Assembly: GCA_019843655.1 (NCBI GenBank)
Contig: JACDQD010000103.1
Span: 7,502,001-7,566,000, forward strand
Direction of reading: 5' to 3'
DNA length: 64,000 nt
DNA from: Lethocerus indicus
Taxonomy: Eukaryota > Arthropoda > Insecta > Hemiptera > Belostomatidae
Positions within the stretch are counted from its first letter, which is position 1. Each line of letters begins with the position of its first letter. This document shows, one piece after another, positions 1 through 12,600 of this stretch. Below the pieces are notes generated by a model. The model did no database searches. It was not told where the DNA came from and saw only the letters and a list, made by a program, of their open reading frames with translations. Both the position numbers and the translations under genes were made by a program.

Positions 1-634
1 GAAATTATCTGCAGGTAAAATCATTCGAAATTTAATTGTCGAATAAGTGCTTACATCTTCAGCTGCGTACGAAGAGAAGAGTCAATAGACAAAATATCGC
101 ACGAGAAAATATCGTATAAAACAAAAACGCATCTAACGGTTTTGTGAAATGTTGATCTATGATCGGATGTCTGGTGTGTTGTGTTAATCGGGTGGTGGTT
201 TAGTTAGCCAGCCTAGCGGAAAGTAGAAGACAGCCGCTCCTTTTATACCGAACCGGGCGGATTGTTGGTAATGAAGTGGTGGTATTTCAGTGGGCCGAAA
301 GGCGTGTAATGAAGTGTCGATTCGGCGGGCGGGATCCCATTAAAATATTACTTTCATCTTCGAGTTTCGCTTAACGGCTAATATTTCCTCCCTAATCCTG
401 CGGCAATCTACGCTCCGGCATCGATCGAAGAGGCCGCAACGGCGTAGAATAATAAGAAAAAAAGCGGGCAAAAAGCGCTGACTTTATAATCATTATCGTC
501 TCTAAATTGATTAGAAAATTGCTGACGGCGTTAACTACGGGTATTGCCCCGGATGGGGACGGCAGTTAATCGTCGCGGAGCTAGCTATAAGGCGGACTAT
601 CGAAAATATAACCCCGAACCCACCGTACAACGAT

Positions 635-654
635 TTATATATATATATATATAT
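635..654. repeat. (TA)n microsatellite
   Basis: About ten TA units, directly visible. It is one of at least six (TA)n tracts in the window and the shortest listed. Confidence 0.9.
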
Positions 655-2028
655 GTACGTACCGAGTCGACCCAACGCGATAGGAGGATGGCAATTCTCG
701 AGCGGAAATCATTTTAAAACTCGATTAGTAGTAAATCGATTGAAATGATTTAATACGCGGGGAGTTGAGCTCGGTCTTTACCAGATATATGGTAAATTAA
801 AAATGTACGAATGCGTTTCGGTTAAACTCAGATAACTTTGAGATTAGAATCCTTTATTAATGTCCACATTAATTTATAAGGCTCAAAAGTGCGATATGAA
901 TTATACTCCTGTTTTATAATTGAACTCGGTGTTATCTAGAAATTGGGCTTTCAGCGATAATAAAAATAGCGATATAATCGCACTGACCGCAAATATTTGG
1001 GAATCTATTAGGATTACAAAAATTAAATACTAATTACATTTGCGTAAATAATCGAACAATAATTGAAGAATGGAATTAGGTGCAAGTGATATTATTTTTG
1101 CGAAATCTGTCGATTGTTCCATGCATAAACACTCTGGATGTATTAGCAAATATTTTTTAATTCTGAAAAATTACTGTAGCCTTCTCCGTAGCGATCTACC
1201 GTCGTACCTATTTTATGGGTTTTAATTACAGTAACCTCTACGTTAGTAATTGTGTTACCAATAGATGAAGTAATTTAGCAAAATGTTATTTTGCGCTCCA
1301 ACTCCGAGACCCGTTTTATTTTTTGTCCTGTCGGCAATTGGTTGATAAGGAAAAGCGACTCGAAGAAATGGGGGGTAGGCGCAGTTCCGATTGAGCCGTC
1401 AGGTTGGCGTTGTTGAAAATCCCCGTTCCAAAACAATTTTTTAAATCCTCAGATCGAATCCAGGCCCAATATGCCCTTCGTAGATGCCATCGTGAGCTTT
1501 AAAACGATACTGGGCACAGTCGTGTCTGGCTCCCTGCGGATGCCGACATAAGGTCAGTGAAACGTGGCCTCACACACAGAAATACTACATCCGAGCGAGA
1601 ATTGCAATTACCCAGCAGCACGTACTTTTAACGATATAACGATTTAAATTGGAACTTATTTCTGTTTCAAATTATAACAAATCTTCGTGACATTTATCAT
1701 TGTGTCGTTAAGAAAATACGATAGGAATATGATATTATTGATTATCATTTTTTCTCTCCAAAATTTTTGAAATTATATTAAAATTTTTGCGAGAGGAGTC
1801 GTTAAACTCCAGTTCACCCATTAAAGTAATTGTGTCGTTAAAATTTAAGATTAGTTGGAAATAAAATGTTGAATCGTAATTTTTATTATCAAGGCCCAGA
1901 ATAATAAGGCGACGTTCGTAATATTCGAAAACCTGGCAGCTTCTTCTATAACTGTTTCAAATTAAGTTTTGTTTTACTTGTATCTCGTTTGGCGGCGCGA
2001 TTTTATTTATTCCGGGACTTTTGAAAGA

Positions 2029-2039
2029 GGGGGGGGGGG
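2029..2039. repeat. G homopolymer, 11 bases
   Basis: An uninterrupted run of 11 G, one of several G or C runs of 8-12 bases in the window (others at 15953-15960, 22811-22822, 40884-40893, 47590-47599, 48918-48926, 50375-50384 and 55963-55973). Confidence 0.85.
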
Positions 2040-3149
2040 TTAAATACAAATCACGCTCCGGATACGGATAAAACATTCTATTAGATTTTAGACTCGGAAT
2101 TTCAAAGCGGTAACCGGTTCGGCGAAATGGAAAGGACGAAGATCGGCGCTAAGAGAGATGGGAATGGGCCGAGGCGTAGTGCGAGAGCGGGAGATCGATG
2201 ATATAGGAGGAGCATGAATTATGAATAGGGTCTGGGGCATTCTTTTACATTAGGAGGCATCAATATTACATGACTGGCGGGCCCCCACTGAATTTCTTCC
2301 CGCCTTCTGCCCATTCAACGCCGTCAAAACTGTCTCGGCTTAATGTACTTTTCGCGAGCTAACAGCCGGTCGTCGGCCCGATGACGACCAGTCAACACCG
2401 ACCACTAGTTTTTCCTTCCTATCGTCGTCATTTCATTTTGTGACGTCCGGTCTTAAGCACCGACGAACAGACGAGACAATAGTCTCCCGCCGTCTACGCC
2501 GCGGACATTCGCCCCCGGAATAAATGTCGATCTGTTGAAAACGCGACGGATCCGTTTTGTGCTAGGAGCGGGATGGGCCAAATAGGGGTTATTCAGGGGG
2601 CTAAAAGTGGCATGAATGTTAAGCGGGGCCGCCCTAACGAATTCATGGGGCCGTCCCCGAATTCAAAGTCGGACCCTCATCGCTCAAACCGGCCCAGTCA
2701 CCTCCTGCCCCATATTCAAAGGCCCCCCCCCACGCTTCGTCTTGTTGATTCTTAGGCTTTCTCAAATGAATTCTTTTATGTTAGTTTCTTCGCACTGTTC
2801 CGCGGCACAAAGCCGGACTATGCCGGCGCCAGAGAATATATATATATATCAGCCTCGACATTTTCTCGGCTTACACTCCTCGAGGTACACTCGGTGTACT
2901 TTCCGACAGGAACGAACGCGGAAAACGAATTTAGGAGGGTCATTTTTCAGATGATTGTGCTTCTCCAGTGCAAACACTGCAACGACGTCGCCTTAATTTA
3001 GAAAGCTGTTTTCAAAAATATTTTCGCGATAATTTTGTTAGTTTTATCATAGTCACGAACTCTGTATTCACAATGTATTAACAAGAATTATGTATTCACA
3101 AAAAATGTTTACAGATAAAGCGTAAGAAAAGAGTTACGATTGTAATTAT

Positions 3150-3172
3150 TGTTGTTCTTGTTTCAGGTGAGT
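3150..3172 (+). other. Candidate recursive (ratchet) splice site
   Basis: A pyrimidine-rich tract ending in TTTCAG is fused directly to GTGAGT, giving a full acceptor and a full donor with no exon between them (junction 3166|3167). Ten of the 12 bases before CAG are pyrimidines. This is the zero-nucleotide-exon arrangement known in very long arthropod introns, where a long intron is removed in steps and the site leaves nothing in the mRNA. The site reads on the + strand, as does the better one at 54164. The downstream sequence offers only a weak donor (GAG|GTACTG near 3219), so a true microexon is less likely than a ratchet point. A lone match could be chance; the second identical junction makes that less likely. 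Confidence 0.5.
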
Positions 3173-6100
3173 TGCGATTCTTCCTACTTGAGCGATTTTC
3201 TGTGCACGAGTTACTGAGGTACTGTACTACTTACTCTAACGTTATATATAAGCTGAAAGGAATGTTCCAAAGTAACAGGAATGTGATATTTTGTGTATCC
3301 GGAAGCATTGTCAATTCTAATAAATTTATGAAGATAGCGAATACCAAATAGAAAAAATATGCTCGGAAAATGTTTATTGCTCTGATATATTTGAAATACA
3401 TTTTTTTCATATGTTCGAATACTAACCTTCACAAAAACGAAACAAGTAAAAAGTATATAGTTTAGCAGCGCGATTTCAAATGCAGACAATTTTTCATCGA
3501 AACGGAGTAATTAAATAAAATCGCATGCATCGGATGTTTTCAGAGAAATTGTTTAAGTAGCTACGATGTTATGGTAAATTTATTTATTTCGTATTTAATT
3601 GTGATGCTTACGTTTGTACGACCTACACTAAGAAATTAAACCCGGAGGGATCTTATATTTCAAGACTCACTTTTTCCCCGTTGCCATAGCGATCGTTTTG
3701 AATTTTCCGCATATCCATAATCCCGGTGGTAATGGGTTCTCGCCAAGGTAGGCGACATTAGAGTACAGAGGATAATGTAGCGGTTTACGGTGAGGGGACC
3801 GTGTGGTGGATTAAATCGTAAAACCGTGGCCGGATAAGAGACGCGGGCCCTATCTCTCTATTAGGCGATATTTCAGTAAACGGCTCCCTGTATGCAGTTC
3901 CAGCCCTTTCTGACAGAATAGTCGAAGGGGGAAGGTTTCATTGTGTTTGGTCCCGGCAAAGAATAACTGGCACAACTTTCTCTCCCATTGAACAATTCGA
4001 TGTTCAATATACACCGATACATGCCACAAACTGTGCCAACATACACCGGATTAACAGGCGTAAAGATGAATATTTTGGTTTAAATAATACCTACTAGATG
4101 GATTTCTTTACTTCATTTGACCGATGATTTTGAATTTTGATTTAGCTTCAGTTTCCCGACGTTGATGTTTAGGGGATGCTTTACTCGGGCCAATAAACTT
4201 TTTATCGAGCGTTCGAAACGTATTGAGCGTGACGTAGTAATAAAACGTATTCGGCTAAAGCCCGAACGTGGCGATCTTACTTACACTTGGTTGGCCGCAA
4301 CCGAATATTAAAATAGTACGCACTCCGCGGACATTTCATATCTAGTCCGTCCATAAATTTGACGCGTTTTCCCCCTTTTTTATGGGAGGGGGTGTCGTTT
4401 TATAAAAATCAAAACGAGCCATTGTTGGGCGCTATCCGAGAGGAGTGTCTCGAAGGGAGCGGCTCCGTCTGCCTTTATTGCCTGCGGACAAAGAGTCGGA
4501 GACGCTGACTGGGTGACTTTATTGCATACATTATACGCACAAGTATGGCCCGCCCACCTCGTAAAAATACACATTTTTATTACATCCTAGGGGCCCCCAC
4601 GTATAAACCATATCCTCCGACCCGATTCCGTCTCGGGCTCCGGACTTGTTTAGGAAGACGGACGTCGAAATGACATATTATCGGATTAGATTCCTTCCGT
4701 TTTGGAAAAGGAAGAAAGAAATACTTTATTTCAATGTCTTTTGTGAATATGTTCCAAGTCCCAACAAATACCTAAATGACGACCTCCCCGTAATATCTTC
4801 CTATAACCAATATTTATAAAATTATGCTAAAAACTAACTTCTGCAGATTTGTTTTCTTTCGTTTGTTTAATGCTTTCTAGCCTGTTTCGATAAAATCTCT
4901 TCATCTACTGGAGCATTCAGACAGTAATATAGTAACGTACTTTCGCCTTTCGGAGAATCGACCTGCCGGCATTGTCATTTCATTGTTAATGAGGTAGTAT
5001 TCGGTGCACTTATCAATTAAAATATCGGGAACTTTGTAACCGAATTAAAACTTTATATTTTACTTAGAAACGCCGAATTTATATCATCTCCTGTCTGCAG
5101 GCGTTGTTTGTTGATGCTTATAGTCATTCACACACATATATAATTCACCTTTGCGAACAAATTATTCGCTAATCGTAAAGGTTTAAACTGGGCAATGATC
5201 CGTGTATAATCCGGAGTGGGAAATTAAACATTCTGGAAATATAGGTTAGATGATACATAAAAGAAAGTCATAAGAGGAACCGTCGGAGGGTTTGATGTTG
5301 TTTCTGATGGGGGACAATAAGAATAAGGCGCTGTGATAGTTGTCGAGGGGCCGTCATCAGGGGAATTGGCCCCAGTAGTCGGGCGCCCCTTCGCCCGGAC
5401 CGCCCTAATAAAGCCCGCTCCCGAGCAAACTTTTGTCCCGTCTTCATAAACTTTTAAGCCGGCTTCAAAAGCAAATTAACTCGGAAAGTTGAGCCGACCG
5501 CGGGCCGGACGGATTCCCCGGCGCTGCGGTTTCGGAACCTGCTCCACGAATCGAGGCTTTTATTGAGATCGTTAACCCCGTCTCTACGGTTTATCACTCG
5601 GTTCGTGGCTTTGCATTAATTTAAAAGACACAATTCTGAAAAGGCACCTAGAATTTTAGTGGTAAAACATCCTACCCGTATAGTGTACTGAACTCAACGG
5701 AGAGTTTTGAATTTTAGATCCACTCAAAGTAATATCATCGTCGGCGGCTTCTTCTGACCATTGAATAAGGTAGTAGGTGTAACCATACTAACCACTGGGT
5801 ACGTTGCTGTTAATATTAACATCGAAGGCATATCGGCCATCTTTCTAATATGAAAGAACCAACTTCTGCAACGCGAGACGGGATTCAAATAACACATATA
5901 ATAAAAATACTTATATAAAATACCGTAATGAGATGTGACGTTGAGCTAATATTGAGAAATGATTCTTTTAACAAGCGAGAGGGCCGGTCATGTTAGCGGT
6001 GGGAGGCTAATTAATTGCCACGTTATCTTAGTCGAGCTACATCAATTCTAATAAGAGACTCTTGCCGAGGGGTTGCCCCAGTACCCCGATAAAAAACAAG

Positions 6101-8480
6101 GGGTTGGAGGAGGGGGGTCACGAGTTTTGATAAGATAATTAAAGAGTTTCCTCGGAACAGATTGTAAATAAATTCATATTAATAATTCAGCCCCACCCCC
6201 GCGCGGCCTCACACCGGACTGCTGTGAGAGGGCTGTGCGTTAGGGAGGACTCCCGTTTAATTTACAAGGAGGGGGGATGGGGAAAGTGGGAAAGCACTTA
6301 ATTCTCCAGTCGCACCTGGGACGACCCCGCTCCCACTCCCCCTTAACATAAAACAGCCATAACTGCACGCTACTCCCCATCCGACCATTCCCGTTCCGGC
6401 CTAAATGCCTCCCTTATTTTTGTATTGCGCAGAAAGCGGTGTTTTCGTCACTGTAAGGCCCTTGGCGGGGGGCGGGGGAAACCCGCCGACTACTATAATT
6501 TCCAGTTTCCGCAGCGAAACTAAGGCGAACGCTGGGATAATTTAGATTTCCAGAGTGTACTGCATTTTAATAACCGGAATATATTTTTTTCGGCACCGAT
6601 TGTAGGCTATTGTGCACTGTTTAACCTGTTGTTATTCGAACGTAGCCTTAGGCTAAGAAAAATACTCCAGCAACAGTTCCTCATTATTACTACCGGTTCG
6701 CCAAAACTGTAATTTGCAAAATAAATTTTGGAATCGATAGATACGTGAGAGACGTTGTTACGCGGTATTTCACATGCTGGGTACACGGTTAGCCGCCGAA
6801 TTAAAACAGTCTTCATTTGGAACGTATAACGAGCAAATAATTATGCTAATCGAGATATTACTGTACTGAATTATGTGCATGGATTTACGACGAAGACTGG
6901 GAAGCATAAAATATCAGCGGCGGGGAATGTAGTCGGTTCGGAACAAAGTGAGGAGCGTTTAAACTGAGAATGGATAAGGAGCCGCCAGAGGGAGCTTCTT
7001 CTCCCCTCGGCCCGAGACAAACGCCAAATCCCTCAAAAGGACGGCCAACTTTGGAGCTTCTGTCAGGCAAAGAAAACTGTCAGAGGGAGGCAGACAAATA
7101 AAAGGATCATTTTAGCCAGATTCGGCAACTTTTTCAGCCCCCAGTCCGGGCGTACCCTTTATCCTCGGTTTTCTTCGTAAACGTGGGATCTTTTACCACG
7201 GTTCAGTTTTACCGCACGACACACGCTGAAAGGATTGATACTGAAATCTACCCAATTTCCAATTAATGGAAAAGCGGAATAAGTCCAGGCACCTGCGATA
7301 CAATGACAAGTGATCTCTTACTATTTCCGTAATATTATTCGATACGCTTTATATTTCCCTTTATCCGAAATGAGAGAAAAAATGCGACACACACTGTTGT
7401 CTTATAGAATTCAAATTTACACTCGTCTTAGATGAAGTCTCTGCCCAGAATCTGAAGTATTTCTGAGGGGTGGTAATTTGCGTAGACTGTACGTTCGGAA
7501 AGACGGAATCGCGCTTGTCCTTTCGATTTATTCTAGTATAATTTTTGTTAATAAATTAGTCCTTAATCCGCAGACTCGATCCCCCGCCAATTGGCGGTCC
7601 CTTCGAATTGGATATCGGCAGAGTTGTAACAGTCCCCAGCCGTCTTCTCAATCTTTCCTTGTTACAGTCACTGGGAACAACATTTTATGTCCGTGTTGTC
7701 CAATAAAACAAATGTCTGAGCCGAACTGGAAATAAGTGCCGGATGACTTTTCCCATCTGGAGAAGTGTAGCTTAAGTGAGTAGGGTCCCGCGGCCCTCCC
7801 TCGGGAACTTACGGACGGGAATAAACTCAACGATCGGTAAGAAACGCCTACCGAAATCGGGCCATGGTATTCCCACCTTTTAAGCCAACCTGTCAAGACT
7901 CGGTTTTATCTTTACCCTTCCCTTACAACGCGCTATCAACTATTATTGGTATGTTTAATTTTAAGAATAAAATGTCACATTATCCCTACGGACCCAACCG
8001 TTATTATCGGATCGATAACGTATAATATTGTACCTCCTTCGTAATTTCTTTGGACAAATAATGACTGAATTACAAAAATTGTCCTTTCGCTATCCGATTC
8101 AGTAAACAAACTCATTTTTTCCGTAATTTCCCGTGTTTAGTCGGAAATGAAAATTATTTTCAAGTTTCACTGGGCAGAAAAAAAGCTCGGCTTTAGATCA
8201 AGAATTATTTCGGTTAATTCCCATCTATAGAATTTCGTTAGCGGTGGACCACCTTGTCAGTACTGTCGCCACAAGATGTAGACTAAATGATACTGACGAT
8301 TTGAAGTAGCCCGGCATCCTAAGATCATATAACCTAGAGTAGAGATTCAGTTGGCAAGGATATAGCGTTACCGCGAGGTAGATTCGGCGCGTGTTTTCAT
8401 AATTGGGCGTCCGTTTTTGAGAGGCCGCCCCTCTCTTATCCGGTCGTTTCAGGTTAACCAAATATTAAAATAGCACCGGC
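3173..8480. other. Non-coding stretch, no gene seen
   Basis: No supported gene. The stretch mixes AT-rich DNA with GC-rich, CpG-containing patches (about 5340-5600, 6060-6500 and 8380-8480) that contain ATTAA-type homeodomain cores. The patchwork would suit clustered regulatory elements, but nothing specific can be assigned by eye. ORFs at 3211-3489, 6607-6816, 7478-7735 and 7648-7896 resemble no family, and the last two overlap on opposite strands. Confidence 0.6.
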
Positions 8481-8487
8481 CGGCGGT

Positions 8488-8531
8488 CAAATTGTCGCCG
8501 CCACTCGAAATGTTTAGTTGGCGACAATTTG
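8488..8531. repeat. Inverted repeat / hairpin, 12-bp perfect arms
   Basis: CAAATTGTCGCC at 8488-8499 is the exact reverse complement of GGCGACAATTTG at 8520-8531, separated by 20 bases. Two further bases pair outside the arms with one mismatch. A related piece (GGCGGACAAATAGGCG) follows about 15 bases later. It could be a remnant of a short inverted-repeat transposon, a protein-binding dyad or an RNA hairpin. No polymerase III signals are seen. Confidence 0.6.
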
Positions 8532-8600
8532 TCCGATCGAACGGGCGGACAAATAGGCGCCCAGAGACACAGAGCTATAATCGTGGAATAATACGGGGGT

Positions 8601-8657
8601 CGCGGTCGGCTGTCGGGTGTGCCAGTGTGTGTTTGTGCGTGAGTGTGTGTGGGGGGG
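8601..8657. repeat. GT-rich imperfect microsatellite
   Basis: An interrupted (GT)n/(GA)n run, GTGTGCCAGTGTGTG and similar, ending in a run of seven G. The peptides it encodes in several frames are artefacts of the repeat. Confidence 0.75.
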
Positions 8658-9465
8658 ATCCCAATCCAAACAAATAAGGGAACGTCAACAGGAAGCCGCC
8701 GCGTGTCAACATATGATACTGTCGGGTGGCCCTTCCCTGCCACCCCTTAGCATATTGGCACCGTCTCTCTTGTTTTGAAAAGGCTCCCTCCCACATCCAG
8801 TTCCCTCAGATCCACCCCCGGACATCCGTGTTCCTCTTTTTTTATTTCATTATTCTTATTACTCCCCCCTTTGGTTTTAACTAGCTCTAACCCGCGTGAC
8901 GATATAACGGTATAAGGATAGAGAATTTAAGATACCCGTTTGGTCCGCGAGGGTTTGTACTACCGTAATTCTTATTTATTGACCTGTCCCAGCTACCATT
9001 TTACGTACCGTTAACCGAGATAATGGAGGGTTCTTGTAAGTGCAAGTCGAAAAGTGCCATCTCCAGGTGACCTGAGATGCCAGACAGGAAATAACCCAAC
9101 CGCCATTATGTCTGTAACATATTGTCGATTTTGCAATAAAAGACTTATATATAGACCGCCGTCAGTGTTTGCTCTTTTGCGTCCGTATTTAATTTCCTTT
9201 TTCGGTCGGGCGGCATTTGATCGATCGGTTTCATGTTTATCTATGACCAATAGGCTGGACGGCCCAATTTGCCACGAAATACAGGACGTTTGGCAGTCCC
9301 CTCCCACCGCCGCCCAATGGAGAGCAGTTCAAACTGGTGGGCATTTGATCGCCAAACGTCGGCTAACGTTTACTTTGTATAATTATCGGGCCGGTTTTCA
9401 TTGGCAAATCAACTGCACGAGATGAATATCTGTGTGCGAACGCTTCCTCTGTGTCTGCTACCCCC

Positions 9466-9622
<157 letters not shown>

Positions 9623-12600
9623 CTGATGCCCCACAATCGGCTATAATCGGTTAATCTGTTTATACGCAGCCGAAGTGAGAACTTTAGCCCCATTCATAGA
9701 TTTCTATTACCCTTAGGGCCTCTTCAATATAGCTCTTGAATGCATTTCGTTCAAATCCTCTCCAATATTCCGTCACTACTTTGTGTCTATGATTATTATT
9801 AATATCAGTTACGAGAACTTCAACAGTTTTCGGAAAATATGGAAAGCGCAAAATATTAATATTAACAAATTAATGATGGGTCACGACAACTACCTTTTAT
9901 AATCGAGAGTACTACAGGTTCTTTAAGCACTTTGATTACACCACTACTGTAGTACATAACTGAAGATTTAGATTTAACTGGTGGGTATCCTAAGGTTCAA
10001 ATAATCTAGTAGGGACAAAAACTTTTAATTACTTAAAATGTTATCCTTAGCATCGACGGGATGTTGGTGCCGCAACAAGCTGCCTAGCTTAGGTCCATAG
10101 AAGCCGGAAGCTCAACTTCACCACAGCGGCCATACATGTATATACATATATTCTTCTACCTCGAAGTTCCAAATTTCAAATATAAAAGCATAAAGTACAG
10201 TGTATAGTAAGGGCTACATAAATGTACTCTAATCCGGCAGGAACCTAATTGGAGTATGGAAGCGATTGGATTTGTCAACTCGTCTGCCCGACACGTTTAG
10301 TAACTATCAGTTTAAGAGACATAAAAGGCGCGGCGGTCCGGCGACCCAAATCTTCCGTTAGATTATCCCCGGCCATTTGGCCCTGTGGGCAGCGCCGGCC
10401 TCACTTAAGCCTGAATAACGATCTCGGCGTCTTCATCGGTATTCCTGCCTCGTAGACCCCTGCCCCGCTCCCGCCACCGCCAACCCACACCCACACTGTC
10501 CTCCTGCCTCCAATTATTCCCCACTCACCCGCTTTTACTCCTTTAAATGGATATGTATGCACATTTTTCTGACTGCACGTCGCCTCGGGCACCACCTAAT
10601 TCCTGTTTCCTTCACCACTGAGTGGCAGCGGTTTGTTTAAATTCTTGTACAAAGTAACTGAAATGGACGACGTGAAGGTCTTATCGGACGTATTGTGAAG
10701 TTTAAATAATCAATAACGAATAAAATTATTTATATAATTCGTGCATTATATTATAATTTTAATAGTATATCGTTATATTTACCCATCTCCATCTTTGCGA
10801 TCTTCAGTCTCCTCTCGCTTAAGGCCTCACCAGTGTTTATGGAAGCACCAAAACATGTCTTAATTTTTGAGCTATAGTTGATAAATGGAACTCTAAACTA
10901 ATAAATACTGAAATTTATTGCTGGAAAGTACTACAATATCCGAGTCGTCTTTTGTATTCTTTTATCCGCCGTCTGTTTGGAGGACGTTTTACGAATTCGG
11001 CAGTAAAAATAAAGAACGCGACGGGCGCAGCCCCATTGTATCGGCAAGTAGAATTCAATAAACCTCCCCCTCGGTACTTCGACCGGGGCCGTACTCCTCC
11101 CTGACGGAAGTCGAAACAGAAATTCTAACGACCGTGAAAGAGAACGGTAAGCCGGGCGTTACGATGCGGAAAAGCAGGGCCTGCGCTCCCCACCCTGAAA
11201 CGCATCGCCCCGACCGCAAAGAGTGTTTTCAATAATTCCCCTCCGACTACCCCAAATGTACAATAATAACTCGGATACATATCCGGTGCGGAAGCGGCGC
11301 TGTAACCGATACATTAACCGGTGTAAAAATGTTTTCCTGAGAAAATAATTATTTGAAAATGGAACGATTTGGATCGAAAGACGTATTTCGATGCTAAAAC
11401 TCATTTGAATTACCAGAACGGACAACATGCAATTATCTTTTGATCTCAATTTTTTTCCGTCCTGCGATAGAGAATGCAACACGGAAAGGAGTGGAATATA
11501 TTGGATAAAATATGCGAATGTACCGTAATTTAAAAATAAAATAAACTTATAGGCGCCAAAATCTGCGGGTTCTACCGGGTATTTTCACATATTTATACTT
11601 ATGATCAGTTATTAAAGTATGGTAATTTTTAAGTAATACTTAATTCTCATCTATCTTTTTGAAGGAGCTCTAATAATAAATCTGGCAGCTGTATTAGAAT
11701 AATTCGGTTAATTTCCAGAACTCAGCACCCTCGACTTAGCTTTCTGTATTTGAATATTTGAAATATAGAATGCAAGTGGTTCTTATATGATAGGTAACAT
11801 AGTTGAATTCGAAGAATGCTTCGTTCAGAATTTATGGTAAACAAAACTGTAAATTCAAGTATCTTGGCGGTTCTAGAAATATCAAAGGATGTTTAGAAAA
11901 GCACAGAAATAATTTATGTCTATTTCATTTCATTTAGCATAAGTGAAAGTCGTTACTAAATCTCTAAATTGTAAACCAGTTATCCTCTTGCACGGTACAT
12001 TAAAAAACAAGCCGAAAATACGAGAAACGCGGAATTAAATTTGACAATATTATATGGCACGCAGGGTATATTCGCTTTCGTGTTCATCGAAACGGAAGAC
12101 GATTGGTAACAGCCAGAACACAAAGTAACCGAGGTTTGACGCGAAGCTAATTGAATCCGGCGTAAAAACATTTTATTCCGCAATGACACTTTGCCGAATC
12201 GAGCATCAAACAAAGCCACGGTCCGTGGCTATTTGATGTCCAACCTAATCCCCGCCCTTTTTACTCATATTAAATTGCCCAGTTCTGTACCCGAAATTAC
12301 AAACCTTCCTATAAACAAAAAAAGAACGCACAGACACATTTGTTTATTGTTGAAATATATGAGCGCTCGTCACGATGAAGGGGAACAGTTTTAACACGGC
12401 AGAGAGGAGACTGAAACTCCCGTATGATTATAGACTAAACTGCTACATGAAACTTGCGTTATTCATGGAATAACGGTTGTACGGTTGTAGATCAGCATTG
12501 TACAACTACCGTGATACATTTTTTCGCTCATTTTTAATTGAGCTTATTGAATTATTTTTAGGTATTCTGGTAAACTGTTGCAAACATATGTACCGCGCCA

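Larger units (their letters stand above)
1..3137. other. Non-coding stretch, no gene seen
   Basis: I see no gene here. Short ORFs around 2573-2954 overlap in two frames of a GC-rich patch and resemble no protein. The stretch is AT-rich for most of its length with a GC-rich, CpG-containing patch at about 2280-2720. It also holds a short (TA)n run and an 11-base G run, listed separately. It is best read as intronic or intergenic DNA upstream of the first ratchet splice site. Confidence 0.7.

Noticed and set aside
8..20. TCTGCAG|GTAAAA at the left edge, a possible third ratchet site
   Set aside because: The needed pyrimidine tract lies outside the window or is absent, and GTAAAA is a weak donor.
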